This document shows, piece after piece, positions 47,951 to 56,927 of a stretch of DNA of 64,000 nucleotides (position 1 is the first letter of the stretch; every line of letters begins with the position of its first letter). Below the pieces are notes generated by a model. It was not told where the DNA came from and did no database searches. It was given only the letters and a program-made list of their open reading frames with translations. Source of the DNA: an uncultured Anaerobiospirillum sp. (GTDB lineage: Bacteria > Pseudomonadota > Gammaproteobacteria > Enterobacterales > Succinivibrionaceae). The stretch covers positions 1 to 64,000 of the forward strand of contig CALXNA010000004.1 in NCBI GenBank assembly GCA_944389615.1, written 5' to 3'. The translations under genes were made by a program, and so were the position numbers.

Positions 47951-48115
47951 CAGCCATAGCCACCAGTGGGCTTGCTGGTGGTGAAAGTTGCTGCAACTCT
48001 CAATAATAGTGGCCCCTGTTCCGACCACTCTCCCCAAAGATTGTTAAAAAGCCCACGCGGGACATCCCGGTGGGCAGGCGCGGAGCGTCCGGTGGGCGTG
48101 CGCGCGAAGCTGCGC

Positions 48116-48919
48116 TTAGCGCAGAATGTCGGCTAAGGTGGCTGGGTCGCAGACCTTGGTCAATAAGGCCTTAACGATATGTGGGTTACCGGCGACGAGG
48201 TTGCCGGACTTAACGAAGTTAGGGCCACCGGTGTAGTCGGTGACGATGCCACCGGACTCGCGTAAGATCAACTCACCAGCGCAGAAGTCCCATGGGCGTA
48301 AACCCTGCTCTAAGTACGCATCAAAGCGGCCGCAAGCGGTATAGCATAAGTCGAGGCTAGCGCAGCCGGTGCGACGGACGTCGGCGCACTGGGCGATGAG
48401 CTTGGCAAACAAGCCCAAGTAGGCGTCCATGCGCTCGCGATAGCGTACTGGGAAGGCGGTGCAGATTAAGGAGCCGTCGAGGCCTTGGGCCTTGCCCACG
48501 CGGATGCGGTAGCCATTTAAGGCTGCGCCCTCGCCGCGGGCGGCAGTGAACATCTCATTGGTAACTGGATTGAAGACGACACCAACGATGGTGCGGCCTT
48601 CTTGCTGCAGGCCAATCGAAATGGCACAGTGCGGGATGCCCTTGACGAAGTTGGTAGTACCATCGATCGGGTCGATGATCCAAACGTTCTTGGAGTCCTT
48701 GTTACCTTGTAAGCCACCCTCTTCGCCTAAGACTGCGTGATCAGGATAGGCCTTTAACAGGGTAGCGACTACGGTGCGTTCGCACTCGCGGTCGATATCG
48801 GTGACCAGATCGTCCTTGCGCTTCTCTTCAACCGTGAAGTTATCTTGACCGAGATTTCGGGCTAAAACATTTCCGGCGGCGCGTGCAGCACGAACCGCAA
48901 TATTAAGCATTGGTGGCAT
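48116..48919 (-). CDS. suhB: Inositol-1-monophosphatase family protein SuhB
   Basis: The 267-residue product equals E. coli SuhB in length and aligns from MPPMLNIAVRAARAAG (E. coli MHPMLNIAVRAARKAG). Metal-site motifs are GEEGG near 67, WIDPIDGTTNF near 83-93 and PWDFCAGELILRESGG near 215. It dephosphorylates inositol monophosphate in vitro and in enterobacteria acts in rRNA transcription antitermination with Nus factors. ATG 48919 is chosen by alignment; the open frame extends 20 codons upstream. A TATAAT on the - strand (48956-48961) is a likely -10. Confidence 0.93.
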   Translation of the reverse strand: MPPMLNIAVRAARAAGNVLARNLGQDNFTVEEKRKDDLVTDIDRECERTVVATLLKAYPDHAVLGEEGGLQGNKDSKNVWIIDPIDGTTNFVKGIPHCAISIGLQQEGRTIVGVVFNPVTNEMFTAARGEGAALNGYRIRVGKAQGLDGSLICTAFPVRYRERMDAYLGLFAKLIAQCADVRRTGCASLDLCYTACGRFDAYLEQGLRPWDFCAGELILRESGGIVTDYTGGPNFVKSGNLVAGNPHIVKALLTKVCDPATLADILR

Positions 48920-49149
48920 GTAAAAGAGCTCTCTTGGTTCAACAAAAGTGGCGCTATTATAGCCCGCTCTTCGGCTCAAATGTGATGTTTATCGCGTAAT
49001 TTTTCCCAGCTGCGCCCGCTACCAGCTGCGCCGCTGGCAGGTCGTGGCCACCTGCGCGCTGACCTGCGCGGCGGCGGCGCATGACGGAGCCGCGCCCTTG
49101 TGCTAAGCTGCACACTCACTCTTACTGCGATGGCTCTTAAGGAGACGCT

Positions 49150-49719
49150 ATGGCCATGCCGAGCTTAAAGAAAAATGACCTCTACAAGAAGGTGCACCCC
49201 AATTTTGGCAAGTCGGGCTTTCAGGAGTCGCTGGCCACGGTGCAAGGCTTTGTCCTAGGCCTGCTCGCGCGCGGCCATACGCCGTCAGACAGCAAGACGC
49301 TGGAGCTGGCCACCACGATCTTAAACTCGGGTGAGCCCCTCACCGGTAGCGGCATTGCGCTCTTTACCACCATGCTGATCGAAGAAGAGCGTTTGCTCAA
49401 GGTCGGCCTTGAGACCCGCGAGCTGGGGCTATTTGTGCCGAGCGCCAAGGAAGCTCCGCTTAAAGACCGCCTGCAAGCGATGGTCGACCTTGCCTATGGC
49501 TTTAACCTCGGCCTGTGCGGCGAGTCCAAGCCGGTGATCGGCTCCATTGCCGATCCTGACTTCCATGAGATCAATGCCAACCTTGACGAATACATTTACA
49601 ACATCAACGCCTTCAGCAGCGTTGATACCGATGATGACGCCAGCGAGGCCGACTTTGCCGAACTCTTGGCGCTCTTAAAGGACATGATCTTAACCGTCTA
49701 CCTGATGATCAAGCTTTAG
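49150..49719 (+). CDS. UPF0149/YgfB-like protein
   Basis: The 189-residue acidic protein resembles the UPF0149 (YgfB/YecA) family: a helix with VQGFVLGLLARG near residue 30 (YgfB has a similar GLLSGMICGG), a central AYGFNLGLCG (YgfB FLLGLGV), an acidic loop with DEYIYNI, and a terminal helical block. The molecular role is mostly unknown; some family members influence gene regulation. ATG 49150 follows AAGGAG. It is convergent with uvrB. Confidence 0.65.
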   Translation: MAMPSLKKNDLYKKVHPNFGKSGFQESLATVQGFVLGLLARGHTPSDSKTLELATTILNSGEPLTGSGIALFTTMLIEEERLLKVGLETRELGLFVPSAKEAPLKDRLQAMVDLAYGFNLGLCGESKPVIGSIADPDFHEINANLDEYIYNINAFSSVDTDDDASEADFAELLALLKDMILTVYLMIKL

Positions 49720-49760
49720 TAAAGCGCTGCGCCTGCGGGCGCAGCTGCGCGGGCGGCGCG

Positions 49761-52109
49761 CTACACGCGCCCCGGCAGCAGCACCAAGACCTGCTCAAGC
49801 GCCCGCATCACATCGCGCAGACGGGCTGCTTCCTCAAACTTGAGCTCGCGCGCCAGCTCAATCATGCGCTTTTGCAGCGCCTCGATCTCAGCGACCACCG
49901 CACTCGGAGTCGGCACGACATCGTACAACTCCAGCTGCTTGAGCTTGGCGCGCAGCACTTGCTCGCGCGCTGCGGCCGAACCTTGGCTTAAGACCGCATG
50001 CTCGATGACCGCGACTAAGGCTCCGACCTTACGGTCGCCGGTCAAGCACTGACCGCTCGGTTGTGCCGCAGGCTTGCCCTTAGCCGCGTCCTTAGCCGCC
50101 TTCCCCTTCTGCGGGGCGGCCGTGAGCTCACTTGCCATCAGGCTATCGAGATCGGCGGCAAGGTCAGCGGCGCGGTCGGCCTTGCGCTTGCCGCGCTTGG
50201 TGCCCTTGAGGCTATCGATGCCATGCTGCGCTTCCCATTGCTCGCGCGTCAGGCTTGGCCCCTCGCGCTCCTCAAGCGGGGCCTTGAAGACATCGGAGTT
50301 GCTCAGAGCCACCTCCATGACATCAACCACCTTCTTCTTGATCTGCTGTGGCGTGATGCCATGAGCTTGATTGAACTCGTCTTGGATCTGACGGCGGCGC
50401 GCGGTCTCATCGATGGTTTGCCGCATCGAGTCGGTGACTTGGTCGGCATAGAAGATCGCCATGCCGTTGACGTTACGGGCAGCGCGGCCCACGGTCTGGA
50501 TCAGCGAGCGCGCTGAGCGCAAGAAGCCCTCTTTGTCGGCATCGAGCACCGCCACTAAGGACACCTCCGGGATATCAAGGCCCTCACGCAACAGGTTAAT
50601 GCCGATCAAGGCGTCAAACTCGCCTAAGCGCAGGTCGCGGATGATGTCCATACGCTCGACTGCATCGATATCCGAGTGCATATAGCGCACGCGCAAGCCG
50701 TGCTCGCTTAAGTACTCGGTGAGCTCTTCGGCCATCTTCTTGGTCAAGGTCGTCACCAAGGTGCGCTCATTGCGCTCGGCGCGCGCTCGAATTTCCGACA
50801 TCACATCGTCCACTTGGGTGGCGACCGGACGTACCTCAATGAGCGGGTCGAGCAGTCCGGTCGGGCGAATCAGCTGTTCGACTACTTGGCTTGAGCGTTC
50901 CACCTCGTAGTCAGCCGGAGTGGCCGAGACGTAGAGAGTCTGCGGCTGCATGCGCTCGAACTCTTCAAACTTGAGCGGACGGTTATCAAAGGCCGAAGGC
51001 AGGCGGAAGCCGAAGTTGACCAGATTCTCCTTGCGCGAGCGATCCCCGCGATACATCGCGCCAATCTGAGGCACGGTCACATGCGACTCATCGATGATGA
51101 GCAGGCCATCCTTAGGCAGGTAGTCAAACAAGCATGGCGGAGGCTCGCCCGGGGCGCGCCCAGTCAAGTAGCGCGAGTAGTTCTCAATGCCCGAGCAATA
51201 GCCGACCTCGGTAATCATCTCCAGATCGTATTGAGTACGCTCGCGAATGCGCTGCTCCTCTAAGAGCTTGCCTTGGCTCAAAAAGTAGTCGCAGCGGTCT
51301 TTAAGCTCGACCTTAATGTCCTCGATGGCATTGAGCAAGACCTCGCGCGGCGTGACGTAGTGGGTCTTCGGGAAGATGGTAAAGCGCGGCAGCTCACACT
51401 CGACGTGCCCGGTAAGCGGGTCAAAGCGGCTGATGCGCTCGATTTCGTCGTCAAAGAGCTCAATACGAATGGCAAAGCCGTCCGATTCGGCTGGGAATAC
51501 GTCGATGACATCGCCGCGTACGCGGAAGGTCGAGCGCTCAAAGGCGACATCATTGCGCGTGTACTGCAAGGAGGCAAGGCGCTGCACAATCGCCTGCTGG
51601 GAGATGTGCTCGCCGCGGCTGATGTGCAGCATCATCTTGAGGTAGGTTTCAGGCTCGCCCAAGCCGTAGATTGCCGACACCGAGCAGACCACCACAGTAT
51701 CGCGCCGCTCCATTAAGGCCTTGGTGGCGCTCAGACGCATCTGGTCGATGTGCTCGTTGACCATCGCGTCCTTTTCGATGTAGGTGTCAGTCGCGGCGAT
51801 GTAGGCCTCCGGTTGATAGTAGTCGTAGTAGGAGACGAAGTACTCCACCGCATTGTGCGGGAAAAATTCGCGCATCTCGCCGTAGAGCTGCGCCGCCAAG
51901 GTCTTGTTATGCGACAAGATCATGGTGGGGCGATTGAGTGCGGCGATGACATTAGCCATGGTAAAGGTCTTGCCAGAACCGGTCACACCCAATAAGGTCT
52001 GGCCGCGATCTCCGCGCTTTAAGCCCTCGACCAACTTACCAATCGCCTCGATTTGGTCACCGGCCGCCGCGAAGGGGCTGACCAATTCAAACTTCTGCAG
52101 GTGCGCCAC
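49761..52109 (-). CDS. uvrB: Excinuclease ABC subunit B
   Basis: UvrB is the damage-verifying helicase of nucleotide excision repair. The 782-residue product has Walker A GVTGSGKT near residue 42, the beta-hairpin [25 protein letters not shown], and motif [14 protein letters not shown]. The C-terminal UVR motif ([16 protein letters not shown]) is present. Between the helicase core and the UVR motif lies an insertion of about 110 residues, partly Ala/Lys low complexity, absent from the 673-residue E. coli protein. Start is GTG 52109 with GGGAGA upstream. Confidence 0.95.
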   Translation of the reverse strand: MAHLQKFELVSPFAAAGDQIEAIGKLVEGLKRGDRGQTLLGVTGSGKTFTMANVIAALNRPTMILSHNKTLAAQLYGEMREFFPHNAVEYFVSYYDYYQPEAYIAATDTYIEKDAMVNEHIDQMRLSATKALMERRDTVVVCSVSAIYGLGEPETYLKMMLHISRGEHISQQAIVQRLASLQYTRNDVAFERSTFRVRGDVIDVFPAESDGFAIRIELFDDEIERISRFDPLTGHVECELPRFTIFPKTHYVTPREVLLNAIEDIKVELKDRCDYFLSQGKLLEEQRIRERTQYDLEMITEVGYCSGIENYSRYLTGRAPGEPPPCLFDYLPKDGLLIIDESHVTVPQIGAMYRGDRSRKENLVNFGFRLPSAFDNRPLKFEEFERMQPQTLYVSATPADYEVERSSQVVEQLIRPTGLLDPLIEVRPVATQVDDVMSEIRARAERNERTLVTTLTKKMAEELTEYLSEHGLRVRYMHSDIDAVERMDIIRDLRLGEFDALIGINLLREGLDIPEVSLVAVLDADKEGFLRSARSLIQTVGRAARNVNGMAIFYADQVTDSMRQTIDETARRRQIQDEFNQAHGITPQQIKKKVVDVMEVALSNSDVFKAPLEEREGPSLTREQWEAQHGIDSLKGTKRGKRKADRAADLAADLDSLMASELTAAPQKGKAAKDAAKGKPAAQPSGQCLTGDRKVGALVAVIEHAVLSQGSAAAREQVLRAKLKQLELYDVVPTPSAVVAEIEALQKRMIELARELKFEEAARLRDVMRALEQVLVLLPGRV

Positions 52110-52128
52110 GTCTTCTCTCCCTCAAGAC

Positions 52129-52168
52129 AAAACAACCTCGCTCAAGTTACCTCAAGCAAGGTTGTTAT
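52129..52168 (-). terminator. Terminator-like hairpin between the YjfB-like gene and uvrB
   Basis: ACAACCT..GCT and AGC..AGGTTGT form an imperfect stem of about 11 bp, followed on the - strand by TTTTG. It lies after the YjfB-like gene and just before uvrB, so it probably ends the former and could also modulate uvrB. Confidence 0.5.
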
Positions 52169-52287
52169 CAGCTAAAACCGGCTGGGTGCGGCTTTGCCGC
52201 GCCGAGCCGCTACGCGCAGTCAGATAATATGTTGCTCAAATTGCATTGAAGCTACCTATACTGCCTGTATCACGCATAGGATCAAAC

Positions 52288-52491
52288 TTAGGCGTAAGTA
52301 TTGATGTTGGTGCCAACCGACCCCGAAGCTTGGAGCTTAGGGGCAGCAGCGTTGATCTGCTGAACCGATTGCATCGTGCCATCGAGTAACTTCATGACGG
52401 CTTCGCCCTGAGCGTCGGTAGCCTTCTTGTTGACTGCTACGGCTAAAGCCTCAAAACCAAAGTTGCTATTTACCCCAGTGATGCTGGACAT
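52288..52491 (-). CDS. YjfB-like putative motility protein
   Basis: The 67-residue product has a helical centre (ALAVAVNKKATDAQGEAVMKLL) and a C-terminal SVGTNINTYA, resembling the small YjfB motility-protein family (helix with LKKA..DAQ, end with LG..ID). Family members occur near flagellar genes but their action is unknown. ATG 52491 follows GAGGAG at 8 nt; a start five codons upstream is possible. A 7-bp hairpin (TGCCTAG/CTAGGCA) sits directly before the ribosome binding site. Confidence 0.6.
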   Translation of the reverse strand: MSSITGVNSNFGFEALAVAVNKKATDAQGEAVMKLLDGTMQSVQQINAAAPKLQASGSVGTNINTYA

Positions 52492-52505
52492 TTTTTTACT
52501 CCTCA

Positions 52506-52528
52506 TGCCTAGAAGTCCTAGGCAAGGC
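52506..52528 (-). promoter_or_regulatory. Hairpin adjoining the ribosome binding site of the YjfB-like gene
   Basis: On the - strand TGCCTAG, loop GACTT, CTAGGCA, then TGAGGAG. The stem stops one base short of the ribosome binding site, a position suited to translational control or 5'-end protection. Confidence 0.4.
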
Positions 52529-52827
52529 TAATGAACTGGGCACCGCCCCACCTCAGTTGGGCTCAACCAAAACCAAGGTAGTTGACTCTTGCGGACATTA
52601 TCGCAAAAAGCGCTCGCCCTGTCAGCCGCGCTCCCGCTAGCCCCACAAGGCCCGGCCCAAGCCCGTTGAACAAGGCCTTAGTGTGCACTTACGCGCTCTA
52701 AGTTGCAAGCACTTTTATGGCTGATCTGCCATCACAAGACCGAGGTGAGAAATATCCGCAAGCAGGCCCAGCTGCGCGCAATGCGCGCGCATCACCGGCC
52801 GAGCACTGCGCGCAGCGCGCCGAGCTC
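52529..52827. other. Intergenic region between glk and the YjfB-like gene
   Basis: About 300 bp with no gene visible. It must hold the promoter of the YjfB-like gene and the 3' end of the glk transcript; no convincing terminator was found. Confidence 0.35.
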
Positions 52828-53805
52828 TTAGAGCACGGCACCTAACTCTTGGCGCAGGGTAGCACCGGCGCCCATCAGACCAGCCTTTGGCTCGGTGATG
52901 ACATAGGCAGGGATGCGCTCTAAGTAGCTCTTGAAGCGGCCCTTGTCCTCGAAGGCACGGCGGAACTGGGACTGCTTAAAGAACTCGATGAAGCGAGGTA
53001 CGACGCCGCCTGCGACGTAGACGCCGCCAAAGGTGCCTAAGGTTAAGGCCAAGTTACCACCAAAGCGGCCCATCAGGCGGCAGAAGGTGTTCAAAGCCTC
53101 AAGGCAATCTGGATCTGGGTTCGGGCTTAAGGCCGAAGCAGTAACGTCAGCAGGAGTCAGGCCGGTGCGCAGGCGCTCGTTGCGCATGGCGATAGCCTCG
53201 TAGAGGTTCAACAAGCCCGGGCCTGAGAGCACGCGCTCAGCAGAGACGTGACCGATACGAGCACGCAAGGCGATTAAGATCATGTCCTCGGACATGTTAG
53301 CTGGAGCCAAGTCGACGTGGCCGCCTTCGCCCGAGAGCGGAATCCACTTGTCGCCATGCTTGATGAGGTGGGCGACGCCAAGGCCCGTGCCCGCACCGTA
53401 CACGGCAATAGGAGCGGAGAGATCTGGTTCGCCGCCGCCGATCTTAACTAAGGACTCGCGTGGCAAGCAGGTGACCGACATCGACATGGCGGTGAAGTCG
53501 TTGATGACGAGGAGCGTGTCGAGGCCCAAGTTCGACTTCAACTGGCTCTTCGAGAACTCCCACGGGTTGTTGGTCATCTTGATGTAATCTTGATTGACTG
53601 GGCAAGCAATCGCGATGCAAGCAGCCTTGAAGTCAACTTTGGTCTCCTGACGGAACTTGTGGATTACCGACTCCAAGGAATCGTTTTCTAAGGCCGAATA
53701 GATGATGGGATCCGATAAGGTGCCGTCAGCCAAGTTGCACAGGGCCAAACGGGCGTTAGTACCACCAATGTCACCCACCAATGCTTGACCAGTTAAAGCA
53801 GTCAT
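52828..53805 (-). CDS. glk: Glucokinase
   Basis: The 325-residue product matches the proteobacterial Glk (E. coli 321): ATP-binding GDIGGTNARLAL at residue 11, substrate loop VINDFTAMSMSV, GAGTGLGVAHL and GEGGHVDLAP, and a C-terminal GGVYVAGGVVPRF phosphate 2 motif. It phosphorylates glucose with ATP in the cytosol. TGGAGAG precedes ATG 53805. It is flanked by long noncoding DNA on its upstream side. Confidence 0.92.
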   Translation of the reverse strand: MTALTGQALVGDIGGTNARLALCNLADGTLSDPIIYSALENDSLESVIHKFRQETKVDFKAACIAIACPVNQDYIKMTNNPWEFSKSQLKSNLGLDTLLVINDFTAMSMSVTCLPRESLVKIGGGEPDLSAPIAVYGAGTGLGVAHLIKHGDKWIPLSGEGGHVDLAPANMSEDMILIALRARIGHVSAERVLSGPGLLNLYEAIAMRNERLRTGLTPADVTASALSPNPDPDCLEALNTFCRLMGRFGGNLALTLGTFGGVYVAGGVVPRFIEFFKQSQFRRAFEDKGRFKSYLERIPAYVITEPKAGLMGAGATLRQELGAVL

Positions 53806-53857
53806 ACACTCTCCAGATTCACACTTAGCTCGGGGCCACCATCAACCACCGCCGACG

Positions 53858-53922
53858 CGCGCAGCGGCATGCACGCACCTGCGCACAGCGGCATGCACGC
53901 ACCTGCGCGCAGCGCAACCTAT
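53858..53922. repeat. 24-bp near-tandem repeat upstream of glk
   Basis: AGCGGCATGCACGCACCTGCG occurs twice in a row with a one-base change after it. It contains the palindrome GCATGC. Confidence 0.6.
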
Positions 53923-54645
53923 AGCAGAGCCTTAAGCGAGCCCGCAGCTTAGCCCCAGCGGAACCAGCAGCGGAGCCGCAGGCTGCGCCTTCTCAGCGGC
54001 GACAGTCAATCTGTGTCCACCTATCACAACAATCTAGAAGTGATAATAGCAAAACTCCCACCGGGCGCTAGCGCTTTTTATAGGAAAGGTGAAGCATCAG
54101 TACAATTAGGTGAAAAAAGTACATAACCGCGCCCGCAAGCGGCCGCCGCTCACAGTTTGCGCCCGGCGCAGCGCCCTGCTGCACCTCCGCGCAGACGCGC
54201 GGGAAGGCGCAGCACAGGGCAACCTACTCCGCCATGTCCCAACGGAGAGTGCAGGCTACGTCCGACACCGACTTCGTCCGTGGCGTAGCCAAGATCGCGC
54301 CTCGATGGAAAGCCCTTGGCGACTAACGCATGCCAACCGTGAGGCAGGCAGCACTATCACCGCCCGCTCCTCAAACCTTGAACCAAAGTGGAAGCTTTGG
54401 AGAGAGTGAGGCAGCAACCGCGCGCGCCAGCCACTGCAAGCCGAGAAGCTACTGCGGTCAAGTGTCCAACGCTGGGCGCCACTGCGAGATATATCAGCGC
54501 AAGGGTGGGCTACGCCCTGTTCCGTCTTTGGCCGAAGCTTCGCTATGACGGCGGCCAACCTGCGGGCAGGCTGCGGGCAGGCTGCGGGCGCCACTCTTGG
54601 GGCTCAGCGCCACCCGCGCTGCGACGCAGCCTGCGCTGCGCACAA
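53923..54645. other. Gene-poor stretch, left part
   Basis: No frame here has both a ribosome binding site and protein-like composition. An 11-bp unit GCGGGCAGGCT is repeated in tandem at about 54561-54591. The strand-overlapping frames of 70-110 codons are Arg/Ala/Cys-rich and look like chance. Confidence 0.4.
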
Positions 54646-54647
54646 AC

Positions 54648-54682
54648 AAAAAAGGCTAAGTGTCGCACTCAGCCTTTTTTAA
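54648..54682. terminator. Bidirectional terminator-like hairpin
   Basis: AAAAAAGGCT..AGTG pairs with CACT..AGCCTTTTTT around TCG. With A6 before and T6 after, it can act on both strands. No gene is recognised directly before it, so it may end a small RNA. Confidence 0.7.
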
Positions 54683-54698
54683 AATAGGAGGATTGTCT

Positions 54699-54749
54699 AT
54701 GAAAAGGAGCGACTATATCTCTATAGTCTTTAACTATGAGTCTAGTTAG
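54699..54749 (+). CDS. 16-residue micro-ORF with strong ribosome binding site
   Basis: ATG 54699 follows a perfect AGGAGG (54686-54691) with 7-nt spacing and reads 16 codons (MKRSDYISIVFNYESS) to TAG. The segment is AT-rich compared with all around it. Directly after it come CAAAACGA and TCGTTTTG (54750-54779), able to form a hairpin, then runs of T. The layout suits a leader peptide, a small-protein gene, or a dual-function small RNA. No candidate regulated gene is close by; the next one starts at 55511. Confidence 0.45.
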   Translation: MKRSDYISIVFNYESS

Positions 54750-54955
54750 CCAAAACGATCACTTTGCTCTGTTCGTTTTGATGAGCCCATCATAGCCAGA
54801 ACTGTGATGTAGCTCAAGACTTTTTCAAAAATTTTTTAAAATTTTTTGCTTGCACCAGATCGGCCCGAGCGTCTGCGCATGGTGCAGCAGGCGGCGCAGG
54901 CGCCACGAAGCCGATAAACATCAGCTTTGCCCGCGGATCGACGTTAGTGCGCTCC

Positions 54956-55060
54956 GATGTTACTGATAACATCAGGCATTTGACAAAGACCGCAACAGTC
55001 CGAAGGCCCAGCCTGCGCCCCCGGCGCCGCTTCCTGAGGGTGGCAGATGTTACAGTAACA
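54956..55060. promoter_or_regulatory. Two palindromes with TGTTA/TAACA half-sites
   Basis: GATGTTACTGATAACATC (54956-54973) and TGTTACAGTAACA (55048-55060) share TGTTA half-sites and are about 80 bp apart. They look like operator sites of an unknown dimeric regulator in the noncoding stretch before the secreted protein gene at 55511. Confidence 0.4.
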
Positions 55061-55510
55061 AGCCTTAACCGGCATGCCGCAGGTCGTGCCACCAGGGCTT
55101 ACGAACAATCACTGTGCATCTTCCCAAGTTTTAGCCCAGCGCTTACCTATGCCGTGCGGCTCCCCATCAGGCTTCGCGCCGGAGGGCGTGGAGCGAGACA
55201 TGGGGCCTGCTGCCACTGCCATACCAGTTATGACGCCTCAACTATGGGCACCAGTTGCGGACGCAGTCCCAGCGGATGCGGGCTGCCGCTTCTTGTCTTT
55301 ATCTGTGGAGATGGTTACAGATATAGCGAACAGCCTGAGTTCGGGGCGAAGTTTATGGCGCATTGGCTGCACCTGCGAGGTTTAGTGGTAGTATGGGCGC
55401 CGCAGCGCGCCCGCTGCACAGCGACGGAGCTTTAGTCCGGCTGACGAGCAGGCGGCGGCTGAGCTGAGTTAAGCCCGGTGCCGGGCTTCGTGGTCTTGAT
55501 AGGAACCATT

Positions 55511-56680
55511 ATGCCTTTACTTGGATGGGTGCTGCGTGCCCTGCTCCTCGCGCCGCGCGTGATCGTCCCCTTTTGGTGTCTGGGCCTGTGCCTTCTTACC
55601 TTAAGCTGCCGCACCTTAGGGGGGATCGCGCCCTATAAGGTTGCCCGCTGCAACCTCGTGCTCTTACTCATCGTGATCGGCAGCGCCTGCTATGCGCCGC
55701 AGGCCCGCGCCGCCTGCACCAAGGTCACCGCCTCTGACGCCCTGCCGCTGACGATTGCCGCTGACCAATGCTTTGAGCTGCAAGGCGGCAATGTCTTAGC
55801 AGGCCACTATGTGGTCGCAGGTCAGCTCTACCTCAAGGCTGGGCGCAATAGCACCATGGCCTCAGGCTCATCGCTTACCATCACCCCGACCGGGCGCTTT
55901 GAGCCGCGCGGGCAATGGGAGCTCAAGCCCCATACCCAGCTGACGGTGCAGGGCCAACTCACCTGCTCGGGGATGATCTACTTAAACTCTGCCAGTACCC
56001 TGCAAGCCCAAGGCAGCGCCACCTTGCGCAACATCGGGCGCGTGGTCTTAGAGGCGGGCTCCGCTCTCCTTCTGCAAGAAGGCAGCAGCTTGAGCACCAG
56101 CGGGCTTTTGACCATCGCCGACACCAGCGTCACCCTCAGCGGCCGCAGTAGCCTGCTCAACCAAGGCACCATCCAGACTGAGCACGCCGCTGCTCTTGCG
56201 GTGCACGACCAAGCTCAGTTCACCAATCGCGGCACCATCGAGCTAAACCCCTACGCCCGCCTTGAGCTCACCGGTCAAGGCCACTTCACCAACAAAAAGC
56301 CATTTAGCCCCGCAGGCGCGATCAGCCTCACCGACCAAGCCATTTGGGATAATGACGCCTTGGTCAAGCTCGCACGCTTCAGTCGCCTGACGCTCAGCGC
56401 CAACGCCCAGCTCAAATCCACCCACACCATCGAAGTCTCCGGCCAGCTCGCCTTAAGCCAGAGCGCACGCCTGCTCAATCAAGGCACCATCGCCCTGACA
56501 CCGAGCGCCCAGCTCAATGCCCGTGACTACGCGGTCATCATCAACGACGGCACGTGGCGCAACGAAGGCGCGCAGCTGCACTTAGAGCATGAAGACAACT
56601 TCATTAACCAAAACATCATCTCTGGTGCCCAAAGCCGCGAGCGCATCAAAAACAAGCAATACCATGCCCCGGCGCACTAA
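55511..56680 (+). CDS. Secreted beta-helix-like repeat protein
   Basis: The 389-residue product begins with a basic and hydrophobic region (about 1-65) that includes a second hydrophobic stretch ending in APQARAAC, so it is exported or membrane-anchored, perhaps after a long signal. From residue 75 on it is built of short repeats of about 20 residues with patterns such as GTIELNP, LTVQGQLT, LLNQGTIAL and FTNRGTIEL, typical of right-handed beta-helix or autotransporter-like surface proteins. No beta-barrel translocator is present, and no TPS signature is clear. The start at ATG 55511 has TAGGAA upstream; a GTG 11 codons earlier is possible. It may be a periplasmic or surface adhesin-like protein; the function is unknown. 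Confidence 0.6.
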   Translation: MPLLGWVLRALLLAPRVIVPFWCLGLCLLTLSCRTLGGIAPYKVARCNLVLLLIVIGSACYAPQARAACTKVTASDALPLTIAADQCFELQGGNVLAGHYVVAGQLYLKAGRNSTMASGSSLTITPTGRFEPRGQWELKPHTQLTVQGQLTCSGMIYLNSASTLQAQGSATLRNIGRVVLEAGSALLLQEGSSLSTSGLLTIADTSVTLSGRSSLLNQGTIQTEHAAALAVHDQAQFTNRGTIELNPYARLELTGQGHFTNKKPFSPAGAISLTDQAIWDNDALVKLARFSRLTLSANAQLKSTHTIEVSGQLALSQSARLLNQGTIALTPSAQLNARDYAVIINDGTWRNEGAQLHLEHEDNFINQNIISGAQSRERIKNKQYHAPAH

Positions 56681-56802
56681 GCCCTGCGCCCTGCGCTTCT
56701 GCGCTTACCGCTCTGCACTGGCACGGTGGGGCCGGTGCGCTTCTAGTGCAAGCGGCTTACGGTGGGGCAAATGGGGTAAAAATGGGATTTAGGCCGCACT
56801 TT

Positions 56803-56816
56803 CGTAAACGTTTACG
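56803..56816. promoter_or_regulatory. LacI-family operator palindrome
   Basis: CGTAAACGTTTACG is a perfect 14-bp palindrome with the central ACGT typical of LacI/GalR operators. It lies 22 bp before a TATAAT (56838-56843), over the expected -35 region of the epimerase promoter, so a bound repressor would block transcription. The LacI-type gene at 58664-59710 is a candidate regulator. Confidence 0.6.
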
Positions 56817-56837
56817 GAAGTTGCGTAAGCGCCGGAC

Positions 56838-56843
56838 TATAAT
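56838..56843 (+). promoter_or_regulatory. -10 element of the epimerase gene
   Basis: A perfect TATAAT sits 85 nt before ATG 56928 and just downstream of the LacI-type palindrome. Confidence 0.45.
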
Positions 56844-56927
56844 GGCCTCAGAGCTTCACAGAGGCCTTGGCCTCTGCGCTTGCCGATTTCATCCATGCCC
56901 CGCACGAGGCTGTTAGCAGAGGTTGTT

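Noticed and set aside
47960..47981. CCACCAG/CTGGTGG hairpin after the AAA-ATPase-like gene as terminator
   Set aside because: The stem is good but no T run follows on either strand, so I do not call it a terminator.
54947..55435. Rightward 162-codon frame in the gene-poor gap
   Set aside because: Arg/His/Cys-rich composition, no ribosome binding site, and it runs across the two palindromes.
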